The notes beneath the pieces were generated by a model, which was not told the DNA's origin, ran no database searches, and worked only from the letters and a program-made list of their open reading frames with translations. From positions 372,001 through 436,000 of the forward strand of contig NW_024882026.1 in the NCBI RefSeq assembly GCF_019059575.1: 64,000 nucleotides of DNA, read 5' to 3'. The stretch's first letter is position 1. Every line of letters starts with the position of its first letter. Shown piece by piece: positions 24,536 to 36,931 of this stretch. The translations under genes and the position numbers were made by a program. The stretch comes from Amphibalanus amphitrite. Its lineage: Eukaryota > Arthropoda > Thecostraca > Balanomorpha > Balanidae.

Positions 24536-25878
24536 CCTGACATCCTTCCTTCTTCTTCCGCAGGTCTTTTTCGACCGGCGCCGGTCTCCTCTGCAGTCCG
24601 GGCGACCACAGACACCATCAGCACAGTGAAGAACATCGCAGCAGCGGGTTGGAATCGGAGGAGAGCCGGTGGTGTCGCGCAACAGTCACTGAATGTGACT
24701 GATGGTGTCCGAGGGGGTAATCGGAGGAATGCAGGTTTACCTGACTTCTCTCCTCATTACCCCCTCCCATACTTGGGTGGTATGTTGGAGCCCAGACATA
24801 CCACCCAAGTACTTATACTGGGTGGGGGAGGGTAACAGGGTGGTCCCTGGTGGATCACTCGTGTCGGGGACGTGCGTGTTTGGGGGGGGGGGGGTCGGCC
24901 ACCAGGTGGTGGCTACCGGAAACGGTAGTCGCCACCTGGCTGACCGCCCCCCCCCCCACCCAACCCGCACGTCCGCGGCACTGGTCGGGGACGTGTCTGT
25001 TGGGGGGGGGGGGGGGTGTTGGTCACCAGGTGGTGGCTACCGGGAACGGTAGTCGCCACCTGGCTGACCGCCCCCCCCCCACCCAACCCGCACGTCCGCG
25101 GCACTGGTCGGGGACGTGTCTGTTGGGGGGGGGGGGGTGTTGGTCACCAGGTGGTGGCTACCGGGAACGGTAGTCACCACCTGGCTGAGCCCCTCCCCCA
25201 CCCAACACTCGCGTCCCCGACACAGGTCCACCGGGGGACCCCTGTTACCCTCTCTCCCAACCAATAACGGGGGGGGGGGTGTACGTGGGGAGGGATGGTG
25301 GCATACGTGTGTTGTTTGCATGGAATAAAAAGATCAATAGAAGTGGTGTCACATGTATTTTTCTCCTTCCGGTAGATGACATGTATGTATTCTCCTTCAC
25401 ATGTATGACATAGCCCCCCCCCCCCCCGCGCACAACTATACACAGCAGGGGATGGATTACCCCCCCCCCCTCGCACATGGTGATAATCAGGGGAGGCAGG
25501 GACACTTACCTCCCCAAATTACCCCTTCCCCCCCTCCGCGCGCTAGGGGAGGGGATAATCAGGAGGTAAGGCAGGCATGCCTACCTCCGTCTCCCCGATT
25601 ACCCCTCTCCCCCCACACATGATAGGGGGAGGGGATAATCAGGAGAGGAGGCAGGCGCGCCTACCTCCGTCCCCCCGGATTACCCCTCTCCCTTACACAT
25701 GATAGGGGAGGGGATAATCAAGGGAGAAGGCAGGCACGCTACCTCCGACCTGATTACCCCTCTCCCCCTTCTCCCTCCCCCGTTAGACGCGGTTCCTCTG
25801 TTCTCCGACTCTTGACGCTCCTTGTTTGAAGATCTTCGCGTGCAAACAACCTGTGGAAGAAGAAGGAAGAACGTCAGG
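24536..25878. mobile_element. hairpin-rich TIR element
   Basis: Terminal inverted repeats of 30 bp (27/30 identical) at 24536-24565 and 25849-25878, each with a CTTCCTTCTTCTTCC run. Inside: a perfect hairpin of CTTGGGTGGTATG (24771-24808); three 121-124 bp tandem units, each containing the stem CCAGGTGGTGGCTACCG at 24902, 25026 and 25147; outer inverted blocks (24830-24880 versus 25205-25252); and four ~78 bp units at 25475-25770, each with dyad symmetry (GGGGATAATCAGGAG ... GATTACCCC). No coding sequence or clear target duplication. Confidence 0.65.
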
Positions 25879-27827
25879 AATATATGATTGGGGTTTGGAA
25901 ATATGTAGGCATAGTCAAATACCTAATGTATAGGGAAAGTTGAGCAAGACGGCCACCGTAACTTTAGAGCCATTTTTCTACATCTTACACAGGAATCACA
26001 CCGGGACGTAAAACTGAATGAAAACATTATTTAGACATTTGACTCCTGATTATCAGACGATGGCTGGGGCCCATATATACAAAGTACAACACGTAGGGCA
26101 CAACTATACAGCCTGTTTTTAAGTTTGACCCTTACTGTAAACGGCTCTGAACAGAGCACGAACTTAGGTGGAGAAATTAGTCTGAAAACTTGTAGGCGTT
26201 CATTGCAATTCGCAAATGATGAACTTGGATTATTTTTAGAATAAATATTATTCATCTCTTTAATACAACGTGCCTTGACGAACCTTCCCAATCATTGACT
26301 CATGAAATCTCGTGTTGTTTTAAAAAATATGGTTACAGTGAGGGTCGAACTTCAGACGAACGGACTACACACTTACGAAAACATTTAAGACATTTACGCT
26401 ATGTTAGGATTGACGTTATGCTCATATTAATATCAATCCTAACATTTTTATTGATATTCATCATGCTCAAAGAACACATTTTCGCACACATTTACACTCA
26501 CATTACATACAAATTATATACTGCACAATGCACATATTTGCGAAAATGAAATAGATTCATTCGTGTGTTAACAACTCATTCCAATATTATTATTGAGGTA
26601 GCGGTTGGCGGCGGCCCAGCGGCCGTTGCTAGCCGATAGGGGGGGGGGAGGGGAAACTTGTTGTCCCCCTTTGATTCTCCGATGACTTCGTTCCTGTCAT
26701 TCCTACAGCTCAACTCCTAAAATTTTGAGACTCGACGAATTGCATCAGAGCCTTAGTACTAACAATTTGCATATCTCGGATTTTCATATCTGTACCTTGG
26801 GGTTAGAGGAGAGTTATGACCCTACCATTGTAGCCGGTATACTCCTAAAGCAAGGGGAAGCACAAATTCCATACTGCTTTGACAAAATCTGTCAAAACCA
26901 CAAGATATTAAAGGAAACATGAACATTCTACCCATACGCAAATGACAGGGTTCGTCTGCAGTCTGCAGTCATTCAATAGGACATGCATTGCTAGGTCATG
27001 AAAGGTCACCAGCGGTTTTTCGATAATAACTTCTGATAACTAATACTAATACTAATACTAATAACTAATATACTAATAACTATATATCGTTTGGGTAGTC
27101 AACACTGATCGATTGATTTGCAACACTGCCTTTTCTGGTCAGGTCATGAGTTTTACGTGAAATAAAATCATCAGATTGGCATTTTCGGGTCCGCTTAGTT
27201 CATTTCGCGTCTGACAATTCCAGCGTAATACTACGCTAGCAGAATAAGCATCATACAAATATCGACGCCAAAGTTTCTGCGGAACAAGTTGTTTCGGCAA
27301 AATTCGTTTATTTTGGTGGTTTTCCCTCTCTGTGGGGCTAACCATTGACCTGCAGTAAAACTCATTGAAATACCAGTGGAACGACATACCGAACGCGCTT
27401 TTCTGAGACTCTCTAGTTCTTCTTGTTCAAGAGTTATACGAGGATTGCTGAAAAGATGTCCAAAGCTCATGCAAATTTTACCTCCCAGCGATAACCTGTT
27501 CGAAAGAAATGATCTCTAAGTTATTCGTTTTAACTTATAATTTAAATTGTAAAATTTATTCAAATAAATTAATTAAAATCCGAAATAAATTTAAAGCCCA
27601 ATTAATATCAGCTAGTTGTGCATTTTCACAAAACTTATGACTTTCACAACTTCAAGCTTTTTAAAGCCAACTCATGTTAAGACATGCTATTATAGTACTA
27701 ACCAGCCATTGACTGAGGCAGGGATACTCGCAAAAAGAAAAACTCAGTAACCTATCAGTGCAATACTGTGACTGTCGTACAACTTACTGTGCCTTCTCCC
27801 ACATCAGTTTTACGTCATCTCTTATCT
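25879..27827. other. non-coding spacer
   Basis: No recognised gene. A 13 bp stem hairpin (ATGTTAGGATTGA ... TCAATCCTAACAT) lies at 26401-26446, a G-run/GC-rich segment at 26600-26660, and an ACTAATACTAAT-type short repeat at 27040-27085. Confidence 0.5.
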
Positions 27828-29895
27828 TTAACCCGGTAGGCGGTGGGCCTACCAGCCACCTTCCGCGCGGTGGGGGGGGGGGCACTTTTTTGCCCCCCCG
27901 TATCTCCGAAACTACTGGACGGATCCGGAAAATTCAAACGGCGTTCGATAGCCCTGTCAAATTTGTCGAGGGAAACCAAATTTCATTGACCTTGGGGTCA
28001 CCGATGACGTCACAGGTTAGGTCAAAGATTAACCCTATTAGTGGCAGGGGGGGTTGTTTTTATCCACCCCTCAGGTTTTTCGGGAATATCTCCGAAACCG
28101 CTGAAGCTACGATGCTGAAATTTTCTGACTTTTCCTAAAACTAAATTGGGCACATTCCCTGAAAATTTCAAGTTCATAACTTTACCAGGGGCGGCTCCAG
28201 AGCACTGGGAATTGGGGGGTCCTATTCGTGAAGCGAGTCATTTGGGCGAAGATCACGATGCTGCACCAGTTTTACGAACAGTGAATAAAAGGTATCATGT
28301 GATAACATATACAGTTATTGTGCATCCTCTTTTGACACGTTTTTGCTATAATAGGCGGATCCAGGCGTCCAAAAAGGGGGGTCATGTTTTACCTCCCAAC
28401 ATAGGTGCCCTGACACCGCCTATGCATTACCAATACAATTTTAGTCGTTCTCTCATAAGAAAATTATAACATAACAAGACCATTACCACCCTTTTTAGAA
28501 ACAGTACCAACAAAAACCTTATTTACTATACTTTTTGTGTACCCCCAATCTCAATGATCTGTATCCGCCTATGATTTTTGAAAATGCATATTTTTAGGAT
28601 CCATGTGAATTCCTGGTTCATTCTCTATCGATCGGCAAAAGTTGCGTTAAGATTGGTTCAGAAACCTGGCCGTGATAAACAGTCTAAAATGTATCTGCAA
28701 TTTGCCCGTTTTTACCCCCCTCTACCCCCCCTATTGACATTTCTTAATTTTTATTTTTTTAGAAATGTAGATCACGTTGAGCGAAATCGAATGCCGTTTG
28801 AATTTTGAAAATCGGCCCGTTAGATCTCGAGATATCAAGGGGGGGTCGTAAACAGCCCCCCCTGCCACTAATAGGGGGTAGCCAGGAGCCTGCCACTAAT
28901 AGGGTTAAATGTTTCACCGTTCACGGGGCTTCTAGGGAAAGCGCTATAACACCGAGTAAAACGCATTTTGTCGAAAATCAGCGATAAGGCGCCAGTTGTC
29001 TAGTACATATGTTGCTATTAGAGGTCACTGGTCATACCAGGTCAGGTCACAGGTCAGGTCACCAAAGGGTCACCACATGAGCCCAACTTTACTAAGGTTA
29101 TGCGATGCATGTTTTATGGCCAGTTTTTCATTTCCAACTCAATGGTGTTGGTTTGGTTATAAGACCATCAGGTACGGTTTAGGTCACTTTCTGGTGGAGG
29201 TCAGGTCAGGGTCAGGTCAAAAAAGGTCAAATTTCAAAGTTGATATTTTTGCATAAAATGGGTATCGATTCGATGCAGCTAGTCACGGGGAGTCTAATGG
29301 TGGTCTTTGTTTTGCGCTACGAGGTCTAGAATTGCTAAAAATTGAGTTTGAAAATTTGACGTCATCAATTTTGAACATTTTTTTCGCTATAACTTGGCCA
29401 AATAAAGAGGTATCGATCTCAAATTTGGTATGTAGATAGAAGGCGGTAGGGGCTATCACATATATTCCGGTTTTTTTCGAAATTCAAAAAACGTTTTGGA
29501 TTTTTTGGCTATTATATTCAAAAAATCTATTTTTTGATTTTTGGGGGTCAAAATCCAAAAAAATTCGAAAAACCGAAATCGCAGTTTTGTAGCTCTTTTA
29601 ATTCCACACCTTTTATGTCAAAACATTTTTCTGTATCTCTAAAGCTGTAGGCCTGACAGCTCTTCCCGCGAAACCTTTTTTTTGGGTCGAAAATGGCAAA
29701 AATGACGTCACTCTGACGTCATTAGCAGCCAACCTATCGTAGCCTTTGGAAAAATTTTTGGTCACCATGTGCGCTAGCTGCTCCCGGGAGGGTACTGAAA
29801 GTTTGGTGACGATCGGCGCAGCGGTTCTCGAGATATATCGAAAAAACTAAAGGGGGGGGGGGGCAAAAAATTGCCCCCCCCGCCTGGAAGGTTAA
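27828..29895. mobile_element. TTAA-flanked element TTAA-5, split by a TTAA-2 insertion
   Basis: Ends are TTAACCCGGTAGGCGG and the inverse of TTAACCTTCCAGGCGG. Near-terminal G-runs carry GGCACTTTTTTGCCCCC at the left and GGCAAAAAATTGCCCCC at the right. The host element is about 1.19 kb once the nested 28029-28908 copy is removed. Confidence 0.7.
28029..28908. mobile_element. TTAA-flanked element TTAA-2, copy b (nested)
   Basis: Nearly identical to 18342-19225 from TTAACCCTATTAGTGGCAGG through the doubled right terminal repeat. It is inserted at TTAA inside TTAA-5. The high identity of the two copies suggests recent movement. Confidence 0.88.
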
Positions 29896-30854
29896 TTGGT
29901 TTTACAAACAAGGAGTTATAACCTGCCCATTGGTGTCACTATAAGCTAGGTTCTTCCAATAGTAGCTAAACGCATCGAACAAGTGGAAGACATATCTGTC
30001 AATGAAATTGAAATAACAACTTATCAAACTTATCCGATGTATGCAATTTTTAGTACTTAGTCTTACATGTAATTCATCGAGTTTCAAATTTCTATGAGTT
30101 GAGCTATAGGAATGACAGGATCGGAAGCAAGAAGTAAAATAAAAAAAGTAAAATAACAAACGTAAAACAATCGACCATATCAACTGCCTATCTATAAAGT
30201 TCAAGGAAGTCGTAGGGCATGCCCCATTAGGTTGGAATTTTGGATTGAGTCTAGCTGGGCCCAGGAGGGTCAAATAAAGACATGTTTTTGGGCTATTTTG
30301 TTAAGGGAATTAACCTCTTTCAAATGACAGGTGACGTTTTTGGAATAGGAAGCATTTTAATGTAAACAAATGGCGGCCCGTTTTGGGCCCTGCTCTTGGA
30401 TTTCCCGGTGGATTTCTCCAGCCAGATTTCAGAGTGTGCCAAGACGAGTATCTTTGGCAATTTTAAGAAATTAAAGTATTTCTCAAAATGTCAAGCAATG
30501 ATTTTTCTCCCAAATTCACATAAAGGTGACGCGTATGATAATCAGATATCAGCCGTCGATCCTTGGGCTATATTTCGACACGATTTTAAAACATATGCAC
30601 CCTAATCGATTATTTTCGATCGATTCATAATACTAAGCCCAACAACCACGTCATTTTTACAAACGATAAATCGTAGTAAACCCGCGCCGTGCCGAGGAGT
30701 GTTCGTACACCCACTGCGGTTTTTCGCAGTTAGCTCCAAAACCTCCGCGCCGCCGTTTTTAGCACACCTGTTCAGTGTTCATGCAAATGCATCTTTTCCG
30801 CCCAATTTGTAAAAGACCTTGGTCTCTCAAGGTCAGGTCACCAGGTCACGTTAA

Positions 30855-31001
30855 GTGACCTCTCCTCAGAAAAGGTTAAAATATTCGTTATAGCTACACC
30901 GACGACTGAGCGATCAGTCAAATTTGCAGTGACCTCTCCTCACAAAAGGTTAAAATGTTTGTCATAGCTACACCGACGACTGAGCGATCGGTCAAATTTG
31001 C
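30855..31001 (+). repeat. 74 bp tandem duplication
   Basis: Two units beginning GTGACCTCTCCTCA and containing ATAGCTACACCGACGACTGA. They sit in a repeat-derived stretch (about 30600-31960) with many AGGTCA/TGACCT words. No gene was seen between 29896 and 32819. Confidence 0.8.
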
Positions 31002-32819
31002 GTCGGTGTAGCATTATAAGTCAATGGAAGAAAATTCAAAGGCGCTCCTTTTGGACGAACGTCATTCTAAACACTGTCAAATATCAGGAAGCAGGTAAAC
31101 TTGACGCACTGAATCAGAAAATTGCTCTCGTCATCCCTCCTTATGTCCCTGAAGTCATCTCAGGTCATGGGGGTCATCTCGTGATCTTAGGGCAAAGTTG
31201 AGGGCATACCACAGAAAGGCCGTTAAAAGAAAGAGCTATCGAATGCGCTATTCCGCGTAGCTCTATTCTTTTCCGAGTTATGCGTCAGTTCGTCGAAAAG
31301 TTTCCAAACAGCCGAATTTTGACATTGGATACCCATCGGTGACTTGACCTTTGACCTGACTGAAAAAGAAAATGATTGGAAAAAGTCGTCATGATTTTTA
31401 CGCTCTTTCGAATGCCGCTTACCGCGTGCCGCTTCTTGACCCAGGAACCGATTCAGAGGAGGGGAGGTGTTCAGACACCCCCTCGGTCCGTCGCTGTTGA
31501 CGCCGAGTACCTGCCCAGCGCATTTATCGAGTGGACCCCCCCCCCCTCGGTTTTTCGCAAATGACTTCGTAACATGTAACGAAGCAGTCAGTGGTGGTTG
31601 GCACCTGCATATTATGGATAGCCGGCAGGACGCCCACTGGTTGGCCTGACCAGAGCTGACCCGACCTGGCCTAAATCCATGAAGACATCATCTGTGATCA
31701 AAACTGACATGACATTCGTGATCAGCACCCCTGAATACCCTACAATAACCTCATTTTACGAAGTTCTGACAGGGCTCCATTTTCCCGACTTTTGGGCCTT
31801 GACCTGACCTGGAAAGTCAATCAGTGACCTAGGAACTCAAAATTGGTTATCATCGGCTTCCTGTCGTCACGGGCAACACGCTCGTTTTTCTACGAAGCTC
31901 TAGCTCTATCAGAGGCCGATCGGCAACGGGGGGGGGGGGGGGGGGAACAAGTTTTAAGTTTGAAATTGACGTATAAAAACACGCTTTAGACAGATCAAGA
32001 AACGTGCGTAAAACCACGGTAGCATTGCGTCACTTTCGGTTGAACGGTTGTACTTAATACGACACAATACAGGCTGCCCCACGCTGGACCTCACGTGCAA
32101 GTACCCACGAGTCTGCGAACATGCAACTCTAATAGTCTGTGAGTTTCCGAGAGTTGTTCACTGTCACTACATGCGCGGGATGCGAAGAAGTAGCTTTTAA
32201 ATATGCTGCAATTTATAGATTGTTAGTAATTTTCTATCGTCGTTGACAAACTGACATGCGTACGCAATACGCATATCACACTGCCCGAGTGAATGATATC
32301 TTGCAAACAGAGGTTATCTTTACAGTTAACACCACTCGTATAGTGGGATTTGAAAATGGATAATCCTGGAGTCTCGACTTTGTGCACTTACATGAAACAC
32401 ATTTTGGGCAATTGACTCTGGTCGCTGTCAATATTCCGTCAGAGATTCTGTCAGAAGTAGAAGATAGTTTGAAAATAAGACCTATAAAATCTTTTTAAAT
32501 TGTAAACGAGTTCAAATAATAAAAAGTTTCTTTAACTTTAACTGAGTAAGACTTTGTCCCGGTTTTCGTACTTGATGAAGCACTTGCTGCGACTCGGAAT
32601 CGGATCCATAGAACGCCTATCGGAGCACGCTTGCAACATTTGTAGGCGAACAGTTCGCCCAATATTAACTCGTCTGAAAACTCATAGGCTGGCAAATTGA
32701 TAGTTCTATGTGTCGTAACACGCATAAAGGATTCTTGAACTTTGAAAGACTCGCAAGGACTCAAAACTCGCAGACTCGTAGACTCGCACGCGAGGACCAG
32801 TTTGCCGTAGCCATACATA

Positions 32820-33775
32820 CAGGGTGTCCGGAAAGTCCTGGCGCTTTTCAACATTGTTAAGATAAATGCCTTTGGTCCATAGATACTCAACAATAGAACG
32901 AAACAATGACCAGGAACACCAAGCCACATCCTTCTGCTAAGTGCCCATTCATTGTAACCACCGTCTGTGCCGACGACGGCCTCGACGCAAGGGCGGAAAC
33001 GCCTGCGGGTTTTGACGGTGTAGGACATTTCCTGTCCTCCCATGCTGTCATGATGCGAGTGTTCAGGGACTCCAGGCTGGGATGAGAGGTGGCCTAGAGC
33101 TTATTCTGCAAAACGCGTAGCATGCCTTAGTCGAGCGGGTTAAGGCTGGGATAATAAGGTGGCCTAATCTCATTTCACCACGGTGATCTGGTCCGCCGAG
33201 CTCCTCTGTCAGTTTGGTTTGGACGGCAGCGGCGTTGTTGGGGGGCGCTCCGTGCTGTTGAAGTGCGACATGACCCTTAGGGCAAGTCGCCTTGATTGTC
33301 GTGTCCAGGAACCCCTCGTGGACCAGCCTATCAGTCATTTATTTGACCTTGACGAAGATGATGGGACATTTGTGTCCATCAGACCCAAGATTTTCTTCGA
33401 TTGCCGCTGAAATGCTGGTTCAGTCTCAGCAGCTTTGGCATACCGTGGTTGTAGCTGAGTGAGAATATTTTCTAAGACATTTCCGATCTGGAGTGCACCT
33501 TTGCCTGCTCAACCGTTCGCCGGGAAACGCCGCATCGCGTTGCAACTCGCGCCTCGTTCAAGCCGCACCGGGCCCCCGCGCGCGGGCTCTCAGCGACAAG
33601 GCGCATCTTCGCCCATATACCTAGCACTGAAAACGGTTTCAAGGTCATATTTACGCGACCCCTAGCTGAGCGGTGAACGAGGGGTCATATCTGCGGTGAT
33701 TGGTTGAAAGTCCAATAATCACAGCGCGCGTTAGACGACGTCCAAAAGAGGCGCCAGAACTTTCCGGACACCCTG
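32820..33775 (-). mobile_element. mariner/Tc1-like element with decayed transposase
   Basis: 25 bp terminal inverted repeats (24/25 identical, starting CAGGGTGTCCGGAAAG) at 32820-32844 and 33751-33775, with TA on both outer sides. On the - strand, transposase remnants are spread over different frames: QQHGAPPNNAAAVQ around 33260-33220, then PSLNPLD and MLRVLQNKL around 33150-33100, then SLESLNTRIMTAWED. The catalytic-region signatures of DD34D-type transposases are visible, but stops and shifts make it non-functional. Confidence 0.85.
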
Positions 33776-34644
33776 TATATGTCACAACAGATATACAGCG
33801 CCTCTTCGGTGTACCGACCCACCTGGTAAGCCGACTCCTGTGGCGGGTCCCGGTGGTGTGCTGGAGTGGGGCCGGCATCTCCCTCTGGTGAGCTGAACCT
33901 GAAAAACCAGTGCGAAGGGATTAACGCATGCAGAAAAGCATGGATAAAAACAATTATAATATGAAATCAGAGATCGAATTCATGAGATTTTCGGAGCATG
34001 ACTCGATGTAAGCTGAAAAGCCAAAGGAATGTCAAAATAGATAAAGGTTTACGTAACACTTTCATTGAGTTTACACAATAAAACATTTTCCATTTGAAAT
34101 TAGACTCGCAGATAATAACAAAATAACTTACCTCAGTCCAGATACGAGGCGGCTGGAGATTTCGGAGTTCGGTGGAGGTCCGTTCAGTGGCGACTGGCCG
34201 ATGGACGGACGTCTGGTGTCAGCTGTACCGGAGCCACACTCCTCGTATACTCACTCCCACACTGCTGCACCTGTCGCACAGAGATGGCGCGGTGTCAACA
34301 CACGCTGAAAATGTGTGCTTAGTTTTCAAATCACGACACTGTGAATTTTTATCCGACTTAAAGCTGAGTGTTGATGTTTGATTTAAGAAAATACTAGATG
34401 GCCATGTTTGCGCGATAACTGTAGGTAACTAAACACCACTGACGGAGGGGGACGACAGAACCCTTATGTCCTCCCTCCTAAAGCCATAAAATCGTATTCC
34501 TTCTACATAATTAAGTTTGCCGTTATTCAACACCATTAGCTATAGTATGAAGGCATGATATTATGAAGGGAAGCTTCGTCAGTCGTCACATAAGTGCGAC
34601 CCTACCCATAGATGAACCTAGAGCACAGAATTGGCATAGATCGA

Positions 34645-35000
34645 TGTCGCTAGCGTACAGCGCTCAAAGGTATGCTGCGCTCTATTATTAGAATCCCGCC
34701 CAAAGATGTCGTTAGTATACGGCGCCTGAAGTTATGCTGCGCCGCCCTGTTAGAATCCAGTTCATAGATGTCGCTAGTGTACAGCGCCTGAAGGCATGCT
34801 GCGCCGCACAGTTAGAATCCAGATCATAGATGTCGCTAGCGTACGGCGCCTGAAGGCATGCTGCGCCGCAAAGCTAGAATCCATTTCAAAGATGTCGCTA
34901 GTGTACAGCGCCTGAAGGCATGCTGCACCGCACGGCTAGAATCCAGATCATAGATGTCGCTAGTGCACGGCGCCTGAAGTTATGCTGCGCCGCATAACAT
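34645..35000 (+). repeat. 62 bp minisatellite, ~6 units
   Basis: Units begin GATGTCGCTAGTGTACAGCG and continue CCTGAAGGCATGCTGCGCCG. Copies differ at a few positions each. It lies within a gap of the putative - strand spliced unit. Confidence 0.93.
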
Positions 35001-35736
35001 AACGCCCGATGTAGCCACAAAGCATCGAATGCACTGTGGGTATCGCTTTTAAATAGACCGGGGGCTGACGATCGGGAAATCTGAAAGTGCATTCGACTGA
35101 CTGCTTGCTCCACGATATCTGTGGCTTTCGGCAGAACAATCCCTGATGGTGGGAGATGAATTTTGACCCCCCCCCGCATGTTCACTGCTCAATACCCAAA
35201 CGAATAGCAGATGAACCAACAAACGAAATAATTGGATCAGCCAGACCCCAGCTTATGACCAAAATTGGCGAGAAAACATTGGTTAAAGTGCACACATTAA
35301 ACTTCAAACTATAATCTTAAACATCGAGCTGCGCAGCGAGACAGCAAATATTACTAATATGCTAATGCAACTAGCTACAGCACACGTTGATAGTCCGACC
35401 GGCACCGGTAAAACACAAATTATACTGCCGCTCTAGACGCGCACTTACCGTTCAGAGTCTGTGTGGCGATAGGTCGGAGGTAGTCGAGCATCGGACCGGT
35501 GGCAGGTCCGCCCCCTCTCGGGTCAACAATGCAGCGGGCTAGAGCAGACACTGGCAGACCGCCCAGGCATCACGGAGTACTGAAACGACACCAGGGGAAT
35601 CAGTTCACTCCACTGTGATGTATGTACTGGGCTATCACTGAGCAGCAGAGCCTACCGGTAATCAATAACGTAACGGAGTGGTTCATCTACTTTGGAAAAT
35701 GTAACAACGATCTTCCGACACTATTGCTAGTAATCA

Positions 35737-35862
35737 TGTGTAACAGGAGCGCTTCGGGTGCCTTCGTCAGCAAAGTCAAAACATGGAAAGACAAAAAAAA
35801 AAACTCGAGATGCCATTCAATGTCGGCTGACGAAGGAAGCGAAGCACTCCCGAAACATTATG
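35737..35862. repeat. short foldback with CTGACGAAGG motif
   Basis: Imperfect inverted repeat: CGCTTCGGGTGCCTTCGTCAG on the left and CTGACGAAGGAAGCGAAGCA, then CTCCCGAAAC, on the right. The centre is A-rich. It shares the YTGANGAA...CGAAA motif with the longer foldbacks. No target duplication was found. Confidence 0.5.
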
Positions 35863-36599
35863 TAATTTCATTTATAGATATTACAAGGATGAGAGTAAGA
35901 AATACTCGAATGGCTTTATGCTTTCTATTTACCATTGCACTAAAATTCATTAGCATGCATCGCTAAAAAGCGGCGTTTATAATTACTTTGTCTTTTACTC
36001 GTTTGCTTAGCAGCGCATCATCATTCATCAGTCTACTGTTTGGAAGTTCGCAATGTAATTGATTCAAAAACAATATAAAACATTTAAAACTCTTACTAAC
36101 ACACGAAACAACGACATATCTAATTTGCAGTGCCCGCTGCTTTCTCACCTTTTACAGGCAATATCCGAATTCCTTCCAGAAACAGTCACCATGCCGGGAG
36201 CCGCACCACACGCACCGAGCGCTGGTAGCAAAAGCTCGCGGGCGCGACGGACCAGCCTCGCTCCGGCCGGCCGGTCACCGCCCGGGGGCCAGGTCGGGGC
36301 GGCAGGGGCGGCGCCAGGCACAGCCACTGGGGCGGGCGGCAGTGGCAGACAGAGGCGGCGTGGGGGGGGGGGGGGACATCAGTGACTGAGCAGCGGAGAT
36401 GGTGTCTGACATGAAGTGGGCTACCTTGCCAAAATAAACAACTGTTAAAAGTTCGTAAAATATTACAACAGTAATAGCACTGCAGTTTCCTTAGCAATCA
36501 TTTGGAAAAGCTGAAAGCATTAGTAACCAAATATAATGGACTCTCCTAGAGATGCCACTGCTCGTGAACGATTAAAATTATTCAAAAGGAAAAAGATAA

Positions 36600-36931
36600 T
36601 TGCAAGTAAATGGCGAAGTACTTGTATGAACATTGAACAGCATTATGACATATATATGTTTTCAAATATAACCTTATGTTCAATGATTGCGAAATGCAAA
36701 AGGTTCCAAAATTAATTACAAAATGAATATATTTCGGACACTGTCCTTCTTCAGTTCAGTATTGCAAATTAAATCGTAAATTGCAAATTAAATCGTAAAT
36801 TGCAAATATTTAATTTGCAATTCTGAACTGAAGAAGGACAGTGTCAGAAATATATTCATTTTGTAATTATTTTTGGAACCTTTTGCATTTCGCAATCATT
36901 GAACATAAGGTTATATTTGAAAACATATATA
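36600..36931 (-). mobile_element. foldback insertion, Penelope-like (PLE-F3)
   Basis: Long inverted arms from about 36648 to 36931, with AAATTGCAAATTAAATCGT repeats at the centre. A single-copy tail (36600-36647) lies on the left, so the element points leftward. A 12 bp direct repeat, GGAAAAAGATAA, lies at 36588-36599 and 36932-36943. Each arm carries CTGAAGAAGGACAGTGTC followed by (C/A)GAAAT. The reversed tail contains ATGTTCATACAAGTACTT, resembling the tails at 12000 and 20480. Confidence 0.7.

Noticed and set aside
24702..25328. Gly/Trp- and Pro-rich frames on both strands
   Set aside because: Products of the hairpin repeats and poly-G/poly-C runs in the TIR element.
24536..25878. CRISPR-like array reading of the regular repeats
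   Set aside because: No distinct spacers, no cas genes, and eukaryotic context; the units are hairpins within a transposon.
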